64,000 bases of DNA from Methanolobus tindarius DSM 2278 (GCF_000504205.1 NZ_AZAJ01000001.1:2454879-2518878), one strand, 5' to 3'. Positions 8,500 through 19,104 are shown, numbered from the stretch's first letter. Program-made: numbers and translations. The notes: generated by a model not told the origin, from the letters alone.

Positions 8500-8530
8500 G
8501 CAGCAATTATCTTTGCTGCTATCTTTTTTA
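8500..8530 (+). terminator. Hairpin plus T-tract after the G3E GTPase gene
   Basis: GCAGCAA (8500-8506) pairs with TTGCTGC (8513-8519) across a six-base loop. TATCTTTTTTA follows. This closes the activase-GTPase transcription unit. Confidence 0.6.
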
Positions 8531-9343
8531 GGAGTATATTCAGTTTTGTTGTTACCATTTCATTTTGAATCTGTGTTTTGTGTTCTTCATTTTCTTTGTT
8601 TCTTTCGTAGGACCTCTGTCCTAAAATATGTAATATATAAGTATAACGCATTACATGCACTTTTGTGAACTGTTCTAATATTTCTATATCGAGTCTTTGT
8701 ACACTTCGACTTTTGACGATACTTAAATCGAACGGTTAACAATTAGTAACAAAAATCTATATTGAATTAATTGTCTAAAATAATTATATATGCAACTAAA
8801 ATTTATTGGGCAAAAAGGCACACATATTAAATAAAATAGTTTTTTACTTTTTTATATTTAGATGATTAACAAATTCAATTTCGACAAGGAAACTTTAGTT
8901 ATGTCTGCAAAATTGGAAAAAATGTGCGGTCCTATTTAAAGTTAACTGTCACTCTCTTATTTACTTTTATATTAATGTAAATAAAATCATAAAAAACCCG
9001 GTTTACATTCTAAATATAATCAGGCACTTTGTGATGCATTAGTCATAAAAAATGAAATCTAGTGGTACTGTGTAAAATTATGCTTTGTTTTGATATTGTT
9101 TTATTATTATAAATGTACGAAACCGCTAGGTTTATATAGCTATCTAGAATACGTGGTTATGTGGAAAGATGAAGTTAACAAATGACTAAAACATATTAGC
9201 AAATGGTTGTGGAGACTTTTGCTGAATGTAAAAATGTCATATGTCAACAGATATCCATCTGCTGTTTACAAAAGCATAATTCGTTTGAATGTATGCCAGC
9301 GTTGCAGCAGGAAGTCAATCTAGATCTAAGGAGGTAGAATTAG
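8531..9343 (+). promoter_or_regulatory. Long AT-rich leader/promoter region of mtaCB
   Basis: More than 800 bases without a credible gene; I see no conserved small protein. A TATA box (TTTATATAGC, 9131-9140) overlaps the inverted repeat AAACC-GCTA-GGTTT (9120-9133), a plausible operator. The predicted transcription start near 9160 leaves an untranslated leader of about 185 bases. Within it, AACAG (9246-9250) and CTGTT (9262-9266) can form a small hairpin that also contains CAGAT-ATCC-ATCTG. The very strong SD AAGGAGGTA (9328-9336) lies seven bases before ATG 9344. Long mta leaders with post-transcriptional control are known from Methanosarcina. Confidence 0.6.
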
Positions 9344-10105
9344 ATGGATGTAGACCCAAGCAAAATATTAGTTAGGTACAATGTTGCTAAAGAAAAAGCA
9401 CAGACACCTGAAGAGATGGCAGCTGAGATGTATCCAAGCGCAGAGCCTGGAAAGACAATTTGTGCAGCAATCTTTGATGGAGAAGAAGACGACGTAATCG
9501 AAGGTCTTGAGAAGGCAATCGAGGGCGGAGCAGATCCAGTAGCACTCATCGACGACGTGCTTATGGTAGGAATGAAGATCGTCACAGACTTATACGACCA
9601 GGGTGTCATCTTCCTGCCAAACGTAATGATGTCAGCAGATGCAATGCTTGAAGGTATCGAATTCTGTAAGGAACAGGGTGGCGCAGCACCAAAACCAAAA
9701 GGAAAGGTTGTTTGCCACGTAGCAGAAGGTGACGTACACGACATCGGTAAGTCAATTGTAGCAGCACTCCTCAGAGCAGCTGGTTACGAAGTAGTTGACC
9801 TTGGCCGTGATGTACCAGTCGACGAAGTTATCGCAGCTGTAAAGAAGGAAAGCCCAATGATGCTTACCGGTACAGCATTGATGACCACAACCATGTACGC
9901 ATTCAAGGAAGTCAACGACAGACTCCTCGAGTCCGGTATCAAGATACCATTCCAGTGCGGTGGCGGAGCAGTAAACCAGGACTTCGTAACACAGTACGAG
10001 CTCGGAATCTATGGTGAAGAGGCAGCAGACGCACCAAAGATGGCAGACGCAATCCTTTCAGGAAAGGGTCTTGCACAGCTTAAGGAGCAGTTCCACAAAC
10101 ACTAA
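9344..10105 (+). CDS. mtaC: Methanol corrinoid protein MtaC
   Basis: The 253-residue protein has an N-terminal helical cap domain and a C-terminal Rossmann B12-binding domain starting near residue 120. The lower-ligand motif EGDVHDIGKS supplies the cobalt-coordinating histidine. TGTALMTTTMYAF and QCGGGAVNQDF form the rest of the corrinoid pocket. It carries the methyl group from methanol (MtaB) to MtaA in the cytoplasm. Codon use is strongly biased to C-ending codons, as expected for a very abundant protein. The SD is near-perfect. mtaB starts 15 bases downstream, so the pair is one operon. Confidence 0.96.
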   Translation: MDVDPSKILVRYNVAKEKAQTPEEMAAEMYPSAEPGKTICAAIFDGEEDDVIEGLEKAIEGGADPVALIDDVLMVGMKIVTDLYDQGVIFLPNVMMSADAMLEGIEFCKEQGGAAPKPKGKVVCHVAEGDVHDIGKSIVAALLRAAGYEVVDLGRDVPVDEVIAAVKKESPMMLTGTALMTTTMYAFKEVNDRLLESGIKIPFQCGGGAVNQDFVTQYELGIYGEEAADAPKMADAILSGKGLAQLKEQFHKH

Positions 10106-10120
10106 ACAGAGGTGACAGAA

Positions 10121-11506
10121 ATGGTAAAAAGATACACATCACTTGCATACAAAGCAGCTGACGACATGATCTTCGGTAAGTCAGTCTACCCAGTAAAAGC
10201 AGAGCTCGGATTAGAAGTAGGTGCTGGATACGTTACAGCAGAAGTTAACTATGCACCAAGACCAGAAGCTGGTGTCTCCAAGGAGAAACTTGTTTCTGAA
10301 TACCGCAGACTCACAACCGACATTATGGCAAGAGCAGTCCAGATCGGTTTCCCTGCAGTATCACTTGAGACAGAACACGTCGAGCAGATGACCAACAACC
10401 CAGACTGGGGAGGAGAAATCGCTCACGTCCAGAAGACAATCCTGGAAGAATACCACGAAGAATACGGAATCAAATGTGGTCTCAGACACACACCTGGTGA
10501 CATCCGTGAGAACCGTGACCTTCTTGCACTTATCGGCGCAAAGTATGACACCCTTATGGAGTCATTCGAAGCTGTAGCAGATGCAGGAGCAGACTTCCTG
10601 TCCATCGAAACAATGGGCGGTAAGGAAATTCTCGACTACGCAATCCTCAGGAACGATATTCCTGGTCTCGTATATGCAATTGGCTGCCTCGGTTCAATTG
10701 ACATGACCATGATCTGGGAAGACATCAGGAAGATCGCAGACAAGAAGGGAAGAATTGCAGCTGGTGACACAGACTGTTCACAGGCAAACACCGCTATGTT
10801 CATAGCAGGTGGTCTCCTTGACAAGAACCTTGCACACACCATTGCAATCATCGCAAGAGCAATTTCCGCACCAAGGACACTTGCAGGATATGAAGCAGGT
10901 GCTCAGGGTCCAGGAAAGGACTGTGGATACGAGAACACAATCGTAAAAGCAATCACCGGCTGCCCAATCGCTCAGGAAGGAAAGACCTCAACCTGTGCAC
11001 ACGCTGATGTAATGGGTAACCTTGTCATGCAGTGCTGTGACCTCTGGTCAAACGAGTCTGTAGAATACCACGGTGAATTCGGTGGTACCTCAGTACAGTG
11101 CTGGTCCGAGTCCCTTAACTACGATGCAGCAATGCTCAACGTAGCAACCGAGACCGGAAACGCAAAGATGCTCCGTGACATCCTCGTACTCTCTGACAAG
11201 TACAGAGACCCACAGGGATACGTCCTCGCATACGACAACGCATACAAGGTAGCTGAATCAATCGCAAAGGACGGAGACGACCTTTACCTCCGTGCAAAGA
11301 ACGCAGCAATCTCATGCTGTGACATCCTGAACGATGCTGACAGCAAGAAACTTGTCATGTCCAAGTTCGAGATCGGTGCACTCAACGATGCAAAGGCAGC
11401 ACTTGACGCAATGACTGACGAAGCTGACACCTTCATGAGTGACAGCCTCGAGAAGTACAAGGCAGAAGTCGCTGTATTCAGACCAGACGACAACTACAAG
11501 TTCTAA
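10121..11506 (+). CDS. mtaB: Methanol:corrinoid methyltransferase MtaB
   Basis: The 461-residue protein matches MtaB from its first residues (KRYTSLAYKAADDMIFGKS). It is the zinc enzyme that splits methanol and methylates MtaC. Candidate zinc ligands are Cys in GDTDCSQAN and Cys in GKTSTCAH, plus a glutamate in the SIETMGGKE region, consistent with the known MtaB Glu-Cys-Cys set. ATG 10121 is preferred over GTG 10112 because AGAGGTGA (10109-10115) is the ribosome-binding site. Codon bias is the same as in mtaC. A strong terminator follows at 11519. Confidence 0.96.
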   Translation: MVKRYTSLAYKAADDMIFGKSVYPVKAELGLEVGAGYVTAEVNYAPRPEAGVSKEKLVSEYRRLTTDIMARAVQIGFPAVSLETEHVEQMTNNPDWGGEIAHVQKTILEEYHEEYGIKCGLRHTPGDIRENRDLLALIGAKYDTLMESFEAVADAGADFLSIETMGGKEILDYAILRNDIPGLVYAIGCLGSIDMTMIWEDIRKIADKKGRIAAGDTDCSQANTAMFIAGGLLDKNLAHTIAIIARAISAPRTLAGYEAGAQGPGKDCGYENTIVKAITGCPIAQEGKTSTCAHADVMGNLVMQCCDLWSNESVEYHGEFGGTSVQCWSESLNYDAAMLNVATETGNAKMLRDILVLSDKYRDPQGYVLAYDNAYKVAESIAKDGDDLYLRAKNAAISCCDILNDADSKKLVMSKFEIGALNDAKAALDAMTDEADTFMSDSLEKYKAEVAVFRPDDNYKF

Positions 11507-11518
11507 GTCTAAAAGCGA

Positions 11519-11557
11519 AACAAGTTCTTAAGGAACTTGTTCCTTTTTTCTTTTTTT
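11519..11557 (+). terminator. Strong terminator of the mtaCB operon
   Basis: AACAAGTTC (11519-11527) pairs with GAACTTGTT (11533-11541) through a five-base loop. It is followed by TCCTTTTTTCTTTTTTT. Confidence 0.75.
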
Positions 11558-11686
11558 AGTTATTTGAGTTTCACTTACTGTTAAGTATATTTTATTTTTA
11601 GAATATAGAATTTTGAAACTACTTATAGTACGAATCCATTCTGGAATTAGTTTCTCAAATCCAATTTAATATAAAAAATAAATGGG

Positions 11687-13618
11687 TTATTTTATGAATC
11701 TCTTGGGATAACCTATGCCCGTTATCTGTATCACTGTTTCAACAGGATCATGTTTCCAGTCCTCTGGAGAAAATGTTTTTTTTGTCATGTTTATATCAAG
11801 GTTGTCTCTGCTGACTCCGCATTCTCCCATGTATTCAACAACCATATTCTTTCCATGCATTTCCGCATATTCCACAGCTTCACGATAATCTGAAAAACTA
11901 TTTCTTCCTTCAGGAGAGAATACATAATACCCTGCATCAAGATCGTTGATTGATACCGGTCTTACGATAAGTTCTATTCTTCGGATTCCTTTCCCAAACA
12001 GAGCTCCGGCAGCATTGCCAACCTGGGCATGTTCAGGGACAGCAATTTCCGCATCAATTATGCCTTCCATAATTTCTTTATACGCTACAACGGGACCACC
12101 AAGAAGAACAACCGGAATGTCCACTTTAAATCTGGCATTGAATTTTCCATCAACAATTTTCTTAATGCCATTTATCTCTATATCAGGCAAGATGTAAGTC
12201 ATCAGGTTGAAAGCCATGTTCTTTGCAACTATTTCCTTTACTTTTGTGCTGAATTCAACGTCAGTCATTTTATTCAGTTTTCCAAGTTTTTCAGCCCCAA
12301 TTACTGATGCTTTTGTATCCCATGAGTTGTACTCTCCTAAAACATGAAGTGCGTCCGATGGTGTAAATCCAATAGCCTGAATTAGCCTTTTCTGTATAAG
12401 TGAGTCCAGTATAACAGTAGAAGGATAGCGAGTTGAAATTGCAGCAATTTCATCCAGACTCATTGGTTCATTAGCAATAGCTTTGAGGACTTCAGCTTCA
12501 GAATCTTCAAGTCCTTTAGGTTCAAAACCGGATCTCATGAAAAACTTTGTAGGCTGGATATTTCTGTCAAGAGTACTTCTCTTAGGAATAAGATTTCTTT
12601 TAAGTTTATCCAGAAATCCCGGAAATTTAGATGATGCAAGGCAGAGAGGAATTACTCTTCGTGGTCCGATATGGATTACTTTGTTGCGTGTCCAGACATG
12701 ACTGTCGCCACCCATGGCAGATGTCTCCATCCTGGTTGCACGGACACGGGTTTTCCATCCTCCTACGACTGCACCCGTGTCTGAAAGTTCAGGAATACCG
12801 TCTTTAATGGCAGATACATCAGTACTGGTTCCACCAACATCTACAACTGCACATGTGTCAAATCCAGAAAGGAAGGAAGCTCCCACAAGACTTGCAGCGG
12901 GACCTGAGAATATCGTTTCAACTGGTTTTTCCAGCGCATCTTTTAAACCAACAACTGTTCCGTCACATTTCAACATTAATAGACGTGCATCTATTTCTCT
13001 TCTTTTTATTTCGTCTATTACAGAAAGGATAAATTTATGGGATATTGGAAGAAGTTGCGCATTAAGGGATGCTGTAACAGCACGTTCATATGCTCCAAGA
13101 TCCTGGGAGAGTTCATGACCGCAGACCACAGGCAGTCCTGTAATTTTGTGTAGAACATCGGTAATTTCAAGTTCATGTTCCGGATTTCTTATGCTGAAAA
13201 ATGAAGATACAGCAAAAGCTGAAACATCATCCTTATACTTTTCAGCAAACTCTTTTACTGCAGCGATATCTGGTTTTTGAATTTCTTCTCCATTGTAACT
13301 ATGCCCTCCGGAGATTGAAAGCACATGTTTTGCAGGAAAATCTCCTTTTACAGGATGTTCACCCACAAGAATAAGAGCAACAGGACTTCCGGTTCCTTCA
13401 AGTACTGTATTGGTAGCAAGAGTTGTTGAAACTGACACCAGATTTACTTTTTTTACATATTCAGAATCGAGGGTATCAATGGCATTTTTTATTCCTTCAA
13501 CAAGATCCGGGTATGTTGTAAGTGCTTTCCCTGAACCTACTACCGTTCCATCTGAATCTCTTACAAGAATCGCATCAGTATACGTGCCACCAGCATCAAT
13601 TCCTAGACTATAGTGCAT
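11687..13618 (-). CDS. HyuA-like (hydantoinase/oxoprolinase) ASKHA-fold protein, copy 1
   Basis: This 643-residue protein starts with HYSLGIDAGGTYTDAILV, the phosphate-1 loop of the hydantoinase A/oxoprolinase family. It continues with SVSTTLATNTVLEG, FSGPAASLVGASFL and VVDVGGTSTDVS. The remaining half is less typical, with a winged-helix-like stretch (LDSLIQKRLIQAIGF) and a conserved EHAQVGNAAGALFGKG segment. Classical enzymes work with a HyuB subunit that is absent here, so hydantoin cleavage should not be assumed. SD GGAGATATATT precedes the start. It lies downstream of mtaA on the same strand, separated by a terminator. It is a paralog of the protein at 19803-21737. A role around corrinoid methyltransferases is only inferred from position. 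Confidence 0.82.
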   Translation of the reverse strand: MHYSLGIDAGGTYTDAILVRDSDGTVVGSGKALTTYPDLVEGIKNAIDTLDSEYVKKVNLVSVSTTLATNTVLEGTGSPVALILVGEHPVKGDFPAKHVLSISGGHSYNGEEIQKPDIAAVKEFAEKYKDDVSAFAVSSFFSIRNPEHELEITDVLHKITGLPVVCGHELSQDLGAYERAVTASLNAQLLPISHKFILSVIDEIKRREIDARLLMLKCDGTVVGLKDALEKPVETIFSGPAASLVGASFLSGFDTCAVVDVGGTSTDVSAIKDGIPELSDTGAVVGGWKTRVRATRMETSAMGGDSHVWTRNKVIHIGPRRVIPLCLASSKFPGFLDKLKRNLIPKRSTLDRNIQPTKFFMRSGFEPKGLEDSEAEVLKAIANEPMSLDEIAAISTRYPSTVILDSLIQKRLIQAIGFTPSDALHVLGEYNSWDTKASVIGAEKLGKLNKMTDVEFSTKVKEIVAKNMAFNLMTYILPDIEINGIKKIVDGKFNARFKVDIPVVLLGGPVVAYKEIMEGIIDAEIAVPEHAQVGNAAGALFGKGIRRIELIVRPVSINDLDAGYYVFSPEGRNSFSDYREAVEYAEMHGKNMVVEYMGECGVSRDNLDINMTKKTFSPEDWKHDPVETVIQITGIGYPKRFIK

Positions 13619-13792
13619 AATATATCTCCTGTTTTACAATGCAAAAGAACCAAAGTTAAATTTGAAAAGACGTATGAAATGTGCAAATAACCTTTGATCA
13701 ATAAAAGATGTGCTCAGGTTATATTAAAGAGTTATGTTAACGCCGAAGACTAAAAACGAAAGCAATAAACGCAAAATCAGTTTAAATTATGC

Positions 13793-13833
13793 AAAAAAAG
13801 AATAGTGCATGACCATAGTGAACTATGGCATGC
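13793..13833 (-). terminator. Terminator of mtaA (minus strand)
   Basis: On the plus strand, GCATG-a-CCATAGT and ACTATGGCATGC (13807-13833) form a 12-bp stem with a two-base loop and one bulge. Reading in the mtaA direction, it is followed by CTATTCTTTTTTT (13793-13805). Confidence 0.75.
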
Positions 13834-13846
13834 TTTGTTAAAGAAT

Positions 13847-14857
13847 TTATGCGTAGTATTCGTCTCTTGCTTCGACCATTGCCTTAAGGTTTGCAACTGG
13901 TGTGTCAGGTGCAATTCCACAGCCTGGTGCGAGGACATCGATTCCGTTGTCAAGAGCGGTCTTTGCTGCTTCCTTGACAGCTGCTTCGTCGCCTGCAAGA
14001 AGTACGAAAGGACTGGATACGTTACCGCAGATAGTGACCTTGTCTCCTACCTTTGCCTTTGCGCCTGCAAGGTCCTTTACCTTCTCTTCGATACTGATGG
14101 ACTCGAAGTGGCAGTCTGCCATCATTTCGATGATTGGGGATACGTCACCACAAACGTGGAGAATCATTGGTCCCTTTACACCGTCAGCAAATTTCTGGAG
14201 AACTGGCTTGAGCATCTTGTCGAATGTGTCAGGAGCCATAAGGTCTGGGGATGCTACTGGGTCTGGTACACTGATTACGTCTACTCCTGCGTCGAAGAGT
14301 GCGTTTGCGTATGCAGTACATGCCTCACATGCGAAGTCGAGGATCTTTTCGAAGTCTTCTGGCTTTTTGATGGACCATTTCATGAACTTCTTTACACTTG
14401 CAAGGTCAGATGCGAGGGTAACTGGACCTTCCATACCTGCGATGATTGGTACGTCGTCTCCTACCTTCTCTCTGATGATCTTCATTGCTTCCATTACAGC
14501 AGGAATTCTGCCTATGCTAAGGAGATCCTCTGGCATAGCAAGGTCTTCAACACCCTTTGGGTATGGGTGACCTGTGACTGAAGGCTGTCTGTTCTTTGTA
14601 CCCATGTTAATTTCACAGCCCATTGCTTCTGCAAGTACTGTAAGACAGTATGGAGCTCTTACACCTTCAAGACCACATACTTCGTATGATGCGACTGCAA
14701 GGTCTGCCATCTTCTGTGCGTCGGTGTGTGCCTCTGGCCATGCTGCACCTGTCTGGTCCATGAGCTCAACAATAGCGGACTGTGTTACTGTGCACACAGG
14801 TACTTTGTCTACTTCTTCACCTTTTAATGCTTTGAGTAATCTTTCTTTCATGTTCAT
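13847..14857 (-). CDS. mtaA: Methylcobamide:CoM methyltransferase MtaA
   Basis: The 336-residue uroporphyrinogen-decarboxylase-fold protein is of MtaA/MtbA type. The zinc ligands are visible as His and Cys in ILHVCGDVSP and Cys in LAPGCGIAPDTP, which activate the thiol of coenzyme M. It transfers the methyl group from methyl-MtaC to CoM, producing methyl-CoM for methyl-CoM reductase. Start ATG 14857 has SD AGAAGGATTCATT. It is transcribed opposite to mtaCB, from its own promoter, and shares their C-ending codon bias. MtbA (methylamine-specific) is the alternative, but proximity to mtaCB favours MtaA. Confidence 0.92.
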   Translation of the reverse strand: MNMKERLLKALKGEEVDKVPVCTVTQSAIVELMDQTGAAWPEAHTDAQKMADLAVASYEVCGLEGVRAPYCLTVLAEAMGCEINMGTKNRQPSVTGHPYPKGVEDLAMPEDLLSIGRIPAVMEAMKIIREKVGDDVPIIAGMEGPVTLASDLASVKKFMKWSIKKPEDFEKILDFACEACTAYANALFDAGVDVISVPDPVASPDLMAPDTFDKMLKPVLQKFADGVKGPMILHVCGDVSPIIEMMADCHFESISIEEKVKDLAGAKAKVGDKVTICGNVSSPFVLLAGDEAAVKEAAKTALDNGIDVLAPGCGIAPDTPVANLKAMVEARDEYYA

Positions 14858-15083
14858 AATGAATCCTTCTCTGTTGAGTAGATTTTAGTCACCTTGATTT
14901 GCGTTACATCAGATATAAAACTATTGGATTAAAGCAGGGGATGCAGAAAATGAAAAATAATTCGAATTAATAACCATTAACAAATAAGAAATTTAGTAAA
15001 CAAATGTCATCGAAATACAACAGATTTATTAAAAATAAGAAAAGAAAAACGCTAATAAAACTGCCATTCAGAATTAAATCTGC

Positions 15084-15269
15084 TTATTTCTTCTCATCGC
15101 TCCATATGGCAATTATCTTATCAATAGCAATATGTGTGTATTTGTTTTCATCCTTGATGGTCAGTACACCATCTGCGCATGCTTCAACAACTCCGTAAAA
15201 CCTGTCAGGACCACCACAGTAAATGTCGATCTTCTTTTGTAAATAGTGCTCTACGATAAAAGATTGCAT
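15084..15269 (-). CDS. Small conserved beta-rich protein, possibly LSm-like
   Basis: The 61-residue protein has the pattern IVEHYLQKKIDIYCGG, then GVVEACADGVLTIKDE, then THIAIDKIIAIW. This alternating beta-strand pattern resembles small Sm/Hfq-like barrels found in methanogens; assignment is tentative. SD GGGAGGAATATA before ATG 15269 is excellent, supporting a real gene. It lies 103 bases downstream of the Lhr-type helicase on the same strand and may be co-transcribed. No catalytic residue is evident; RNA or metal binding would both be compatible. Confidence 0.7.
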   Translation of the reverse strand: MQSFIVEHYLQKKIDIYCGGPDRFYGVVEACADGVLTIKDENKYTHIAIDKIIAIWSDEKK

Positions 15270-15372
15270 TATATTCCTCCCGGCTTAAGATCATTAATCT
15301 TCAACCATATTAAATTTGTACTGTATTTATATTAAGATTGTCTATACTAGCTACCTTACACGTAAAAGCAAT

Positions 15373-18204
15373 TCAGCTCCAGAACCTCTTGTTTTTAGCA
15401 TAATTCCTTTCGGCAACCAGTATATCGCGATAGAATGCTTCCTCATCATGCCTCATTTTCTGTATAATACGGGTTGCCATCTCAGGACCAACACCTCTAC
15501 TTGCAAGTGCTATAACTGCCATCTTTCCATGGGTCATAACGATATTCGCATTCCTGTGAACCCTGCGTATACGTTTAATATCCTCTTTTGCAGTTACCTT
15601 ATCCTGCTTTCTCACAAGTTTGATTTCCTCATCTTCCCATGGCTTGAGTGCTGCCACCATCCCGGAATCACAAACAGGACATATAATCTCATCAGGTACA
15701 TTTTTCACCTGCCTTCTTGATGTCCATTTCTTACAATGAACGCAGAAAAGGATCACTCTGTCATTCATAATACGTTCCTTCAAAGCCATAACAATGGACC
15801 TGTCAGCTTTTTCAGGAGCCACAAGATCACGTTTCATGGCGAATCCCGAACTGCCTATTGGTGTTGACCTGCTTACCACAAGCCGGATCTCGTCTTCAGC
15901 CATTCTCGTAAGTATTTCCGTGACCCTTTTGACATCCAGCATATCATGGAATATTTCCCTGATAACTTCATCATACATTGCAGTATCACGATAAATTTCA
16001 AGTAACTTCTTCATGCTTATCCTGTCATAATCAATATCCTTGCTCAAAGCACCGAATTTTCTGGCAACATGTACCATTTTCCACTTCATCAGCGAAGTGT
16101 TCTTCAGGGTCATCTCTATAATAGGTTCAATATGTTCCGGCTGAATATCCTGCAACAGAGTCTCTATTTCCTTAGCTCTTATCCTGTGTGGCAATGTCAT
16201 TTTTATCCTGTAAGGATCTATTTCCTGAGCCACACTGCTTCCATATCTTGCTGCAAGAAGTGATGTCAGCACTTTTGCAAGTGTTTCGTTGGCATTGTGT
16301 CCAATGCATGTGTTTATCAGCACTGCATCGCCGTCATTCTCAATAACAAACAAATTTTTGTCTGGAAGCGGATATCCTCCTTCAACATGTTCCCTGAGTA
16401 TTGAAAGCATCTCTGTAAGGCTTTCTGGATCAATCGGATACAAAGCAGCCAGCTCAGAGGCAATTTCATTGTCTTCCTTTTCTTCAATAATCATACCTGC
16501 AATAACAGAGCGTATGTTTGCAACTTCCTGTGCAACCTCAAAAGGAACAGGAATTTCTTCCCCGGTCCAGCTTGGTATTTCTCCCATGCCTCTCACAGGT
16601 TCTACTTTTATCCGGTTGCGGTCACTGATCATCTCAATGACACGCCACATGTCACCTTTTGTAATGAAAACAGCACCAGGTGTAGCAAAGTTAATAACGA
16701 AAGCTTCGTCCAGCACTCCAACAGGCCTGCCGGTGACAATATCAAATATCTCATACTTTTTCTCATCCGGAATCATGGAGAGATTATCGTAATAATATTG
16801 CCAGCTCTTTCTTCTACGGCTGATATTGTCAGATCCTTCCTCCTGCCAGACCATACGGTAATCTTTGATCTGGGCTATTACTTTCCTGAGAACTTCAATT
16901 CGAAGATTCCTGAAAGGATATGCTCGCTTCAGAATACTGTATATTTTCTCAATTCCGATATCTCCGAAATCAAGAACAATTCCTGCAAGCTGATTTGCCA
17001 CAACATCAAGTGAATTCATGTGAGGAGAAATGGATTCAACCTTTCCTTCAGTCGCAAGTTTGCAAATTGCCATGCTCTCAGCCACATCATCGGCATCCAT
17101 GGCAATGATAGTACCTCTGGATACCTCATGTATCCTGTGTCCTGCACGTCCGACACGTTGCAGGAGTCTTGAAACCTGTCTCGGAGAACCATACTGTACA
17201 ACATGGTCCACGTTACCAATATCAATTCCAAGCTCCATTGATGAAGTGCAAATAAGTCCCTGAAGGTCTCCGTTTTTGAATGATTCTTCTGCCTCGATAC
17301 GAGAGTCTACGGACAGTGAACCGTGATGGACTCCAATTGGCAGTTCCAGCATATTGAATCCGGCAGCAAGTGCTTCGGCGCTCTGTCTGGTATTTACAAA
17401 TACAAGTGTGGATACATTTTCCAGTACAATGTCCCTTACGCATCGTATATGTGCTGCAAAATTAACATCGCATGCAAGTTTCTTTGAGAGTGTGATGTCA
17501 TCATCCGTAACCTGTGGGCAAACTACACTAAAATCAAGAAGTTTAAGCAGGGATACGGAAATAATAGAAACCTCTCTTTGTGAACCAGCAAGGAACTTTG
17601 CCACTTCTTCAGGATTACCAACAGTGGCTGAAAGCCCGATTCTCTGGAACTCTCCGGAAAGTTCCACAAGTCTTTCAAGGCCAACTGAAAGTTGAGTTCC
17701 TCTTTTTGAAGATGCCATTTCATGTATCTCATCCACGACAACATGAGTAACGTATGACAGGTTTTTCCTAAGGCGTGAGCCGGTGAACATTGCCTGCAAA
17801 GTCTCAGGTGTTGTAATCAAAAAATCAGGCGGTTTGCGTGACTGTTTTTGTCTCTCATACTGGGAAGTATCACCATGCCTGACCTGCACATCAATACCAA
17901 GTTCCTTTCCCCACCATTGTATTCGGGAAAGCATATCGCGGTTAAGTGCCCTCAAGGGTGTGATATAAAGTGCTGATATTCCGACTCTCTGCTCCTGGGT
18001 TTTAGCAAGAATTGCATGGAATATGGGAAGAACTGCAGATTCTGTCTTTCCTGAACCTGTGGGAGCAATCAGGAATGTGTGATCTCCATTTAGAATATAT
18101 GGAAATACTCTCTCCTGTGGTTCGGTTGGAGCCTTAAATCCCTGTTTTTCCAGAGCACCCTGAATTCTCGGATCAAATGAATCGAAGATGTTACCAAAAC
18201 TCAT
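15373..18204 (-). CDS. Lhr-type superfamily 2 DNA/RNA helicase with C-terminal zinc-binding motif
   Basis: At 943 residues it has both RecA domains. Motif I is [10 protein letters not shown], motif II VVDEIHE, motif III SAT, and motif [11 protein letters not shown]. The long C-terminal part is typical of archaeal Lhr helicases. Near the end, CVHCKKW and CPVCDSG form a probable four-cysteine zinc site, followed by a basic tail. Lhr helicases translocate on single-stranded DNA and act in repair and replication restart. The start overlaps the stop of the phosphoesterase gene upstream by four bases (ATGA), so the two are co-translated, as in bacterial Lhr/PdeM pairs. Confidence 0.92.
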   Translation of the reverse strand: MSFGNIFDSFDPRIQGALEKQGFKAPTEPQERVFPYILNGDHTFLIAPTGSGKTESAVLPIFHAILAKTQEQRVGISALYITPLRALNRDMLSRIQWWGKELGIDVQVRHGDTSQYERQKQSRKPPDFLITTPETLQAMFTGSRLRKNLSYVTHVVVDEIHEMASSKRGTQLSVGLERLVELSGEFQRIGLSATVGNPEEVAKFLAGSQREVSIISVSLLKLLDFSVVCPQVTDDDITLSKKLACDVNFAAHIRCVRDIVLENVSTLVFVNTRQSAEALAAGFNMLELPIGVHHGSLSVDSRIEAEESFKNGDLQGLICTSSMELGIDIGNVDHVVQYGSPRQVSRLLQRVGRAGHRIHEVSRGTIIAMDADDVAESMAICKLATEGKVESISPHMNSLDVVANQLAGIVLDFGDIGIEKIYSILKRAYPFRNLRIEVLRKVIAQIKDYRMVWQEEGSDNISRRRKSWQYYYDNLSMIPDEKKYEIFDIVTGRPVGVLDEAFVINFATPGAVFITKGDMWRVIEMISDRNRIKVEPVRGMGEIPSWTGEEIPVPFEVAQEVANIRSVIAGMIIEEKEDNEIASELAALYPIDPESLTEMLSILREHVEGGYPLPDKNLFVIENDGDAVLINTCIGHNANETLAKVLTSLLAARYGSSVAQEIDPYRIKMTLPHRIRAKEIETLLQDIQPEHIEPIIEMTLKNTSLMKWKMVHVARKFGALSKDIDYDRISMKKLLEIYRDTAMYDEVIREIFHDMLDVKRVTEILTRMAEDEIRLVVSRSTPIGSSGFAMKRDLVAPEKADRSIVMALKERIMNDRVILFCVHCKKWTSRRQVKNVPDEIICPVCDSGMVAALKPWEDEEIKLVRKQDKVTAKEDIKRIRRVHRNANIVMTHGKMAVIALASRGVGPEMATRIIQKMRHDEEAFYRDILVAERNYAKNKRFWS

Positions 18205-19070
18205 TTTCTGCTCCTTTTCTGTTCTCCTTTCTTTCCAGCTTTACGTTTCATTCTTGGCCGAACCTTACTTTCCTCGAGCTTTCTTATGTTTTTTAGTTTT
18301 CCAAGTTGAGTCCCATCAAGCAGATATGCCTGTGCATTATCGATGTCAACACCTCGTGATGAAAATAATGGTCCAAGAAGATCGTCATGTAGTGATTCAT
18401 TAAAAGCAACACCTCCACAAAGTTCATTGAATGAAGGTACAATTATCATCTCAGGGTCGTTCCAGTTATCACTATCATTTTCAAGTTCAACACTGCTGAA
18501 ATGTTCCTGAAGTACAGGGAGATTCAGACGAGTTCTTATCCAGCTTTGTTCTACCATGGCATATCCAAGTGAATCGGTAAGGCGGATAGTTGGGTGATTG
18601 TGTGCGGTAATAATGTACTGTGCTTTTAGCATTTCAGGGTCAGGCCATGTATGCCCGTGAAAATAACCCACATTTTCAATAATAGCTCCCCTTGCAGGAT
18701 GTACTGTTATGTTCTCCCTTTCCGGCAGCAAGTACTCGATGCCTCCATCGTGATTTCCGGGGAATATTTCCACATCTGCATGGTCAGACAGGACCGAAAG
18801 GAAATGCGGAATCTCATTTCTCTCCTGCCATGAAATTTGTGGAACATTATGTTTCACATCCCCAAGCAAAATTATTCTGTCAGGAGAAACCTGACTGATG
18901 TAACCCAGAATTCTTTCAAGACCGTATTTCATTCGGCTTGGGATTGAAAATCCGCTTCTGTAAAGATCCCATTCGATTCCAAGGTGGATATCGGCAACTA
19001 CAAGTGACTTTGTTTCGCTGCTTACCACAAGTGCAGGTTCATCAATAATAGGATCTATCTGGATGGTCAT
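18201..19070 (-). CDS. PdeM-like metallophosphoesterase coupled to Lhr
   Basis: The 289-residue protein has calcineurin-like phosphoesterase motifs in order: [33 protein letters not shown], and GHTWPD with a later TAHNHP. It ends in a strongly basic tail ([17 protein letters not shown]) likely to contact nucleic acid. PdeM is a nuclease-type phosphoesterase associated with ligase-linked repair helicases in bacteria; archaeal homologs pair with Lhr. Translational coupling to the downstream helicase (four-base overlap) supports a joint DNA-repair role. Confidence 0.85.
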   Translation of the reverse strand: MTIQIDPIIDEPALVVSSETKSLVVADIHLGIEWDLYRSGFSIPSRMKYGLERILGYISQVSPDRIILLGDVKHNVPQISWQERNEIPHFLSVLSDHADVEIFPGNHDGGIEYLLPERENITVHPARGAIIENVGYFHGHTWPDPEMLKAQYIITAHNHPTIRLTDSLGYAMVEQSWIRTRLNLPVLQEHFSSVELENDSDNWNDPEMIIVPSFNELCGGVAFNESLHDDLLGPLFSSRGVDIDNAQAYLLDGTQLGKLKNIRKLEESKVRPRMKRKAGKKGEQKRSRK

Positions 19071-19104
19071 TTTTCCGGGTTTTAAAATCTCAAACTAGAT
19101 GTTA

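Noticed and set aside
9344-11506. Different base and codon use of mtaCB suggesting lateral transfer
   Set aside because: The bias towards C-ending codons is shared by mtaA and is expected for highly expressed methanogenesis genes.
11687-13618. True hydantoinase or 5-oxoprolinase assignment for the HyuA-like proteins
   Set aside because: No HyuB-type subunit is encoded nearby and the C-terminal halves diverge, so only the fold-level name is justified.
13805-14581. 258-codon plus-strand open frame across mtaA
   Set aside because: It is antisense to mtaA, gives a Cys/Trp/His-rich product with no motif, and arises from mtaA codon bias.
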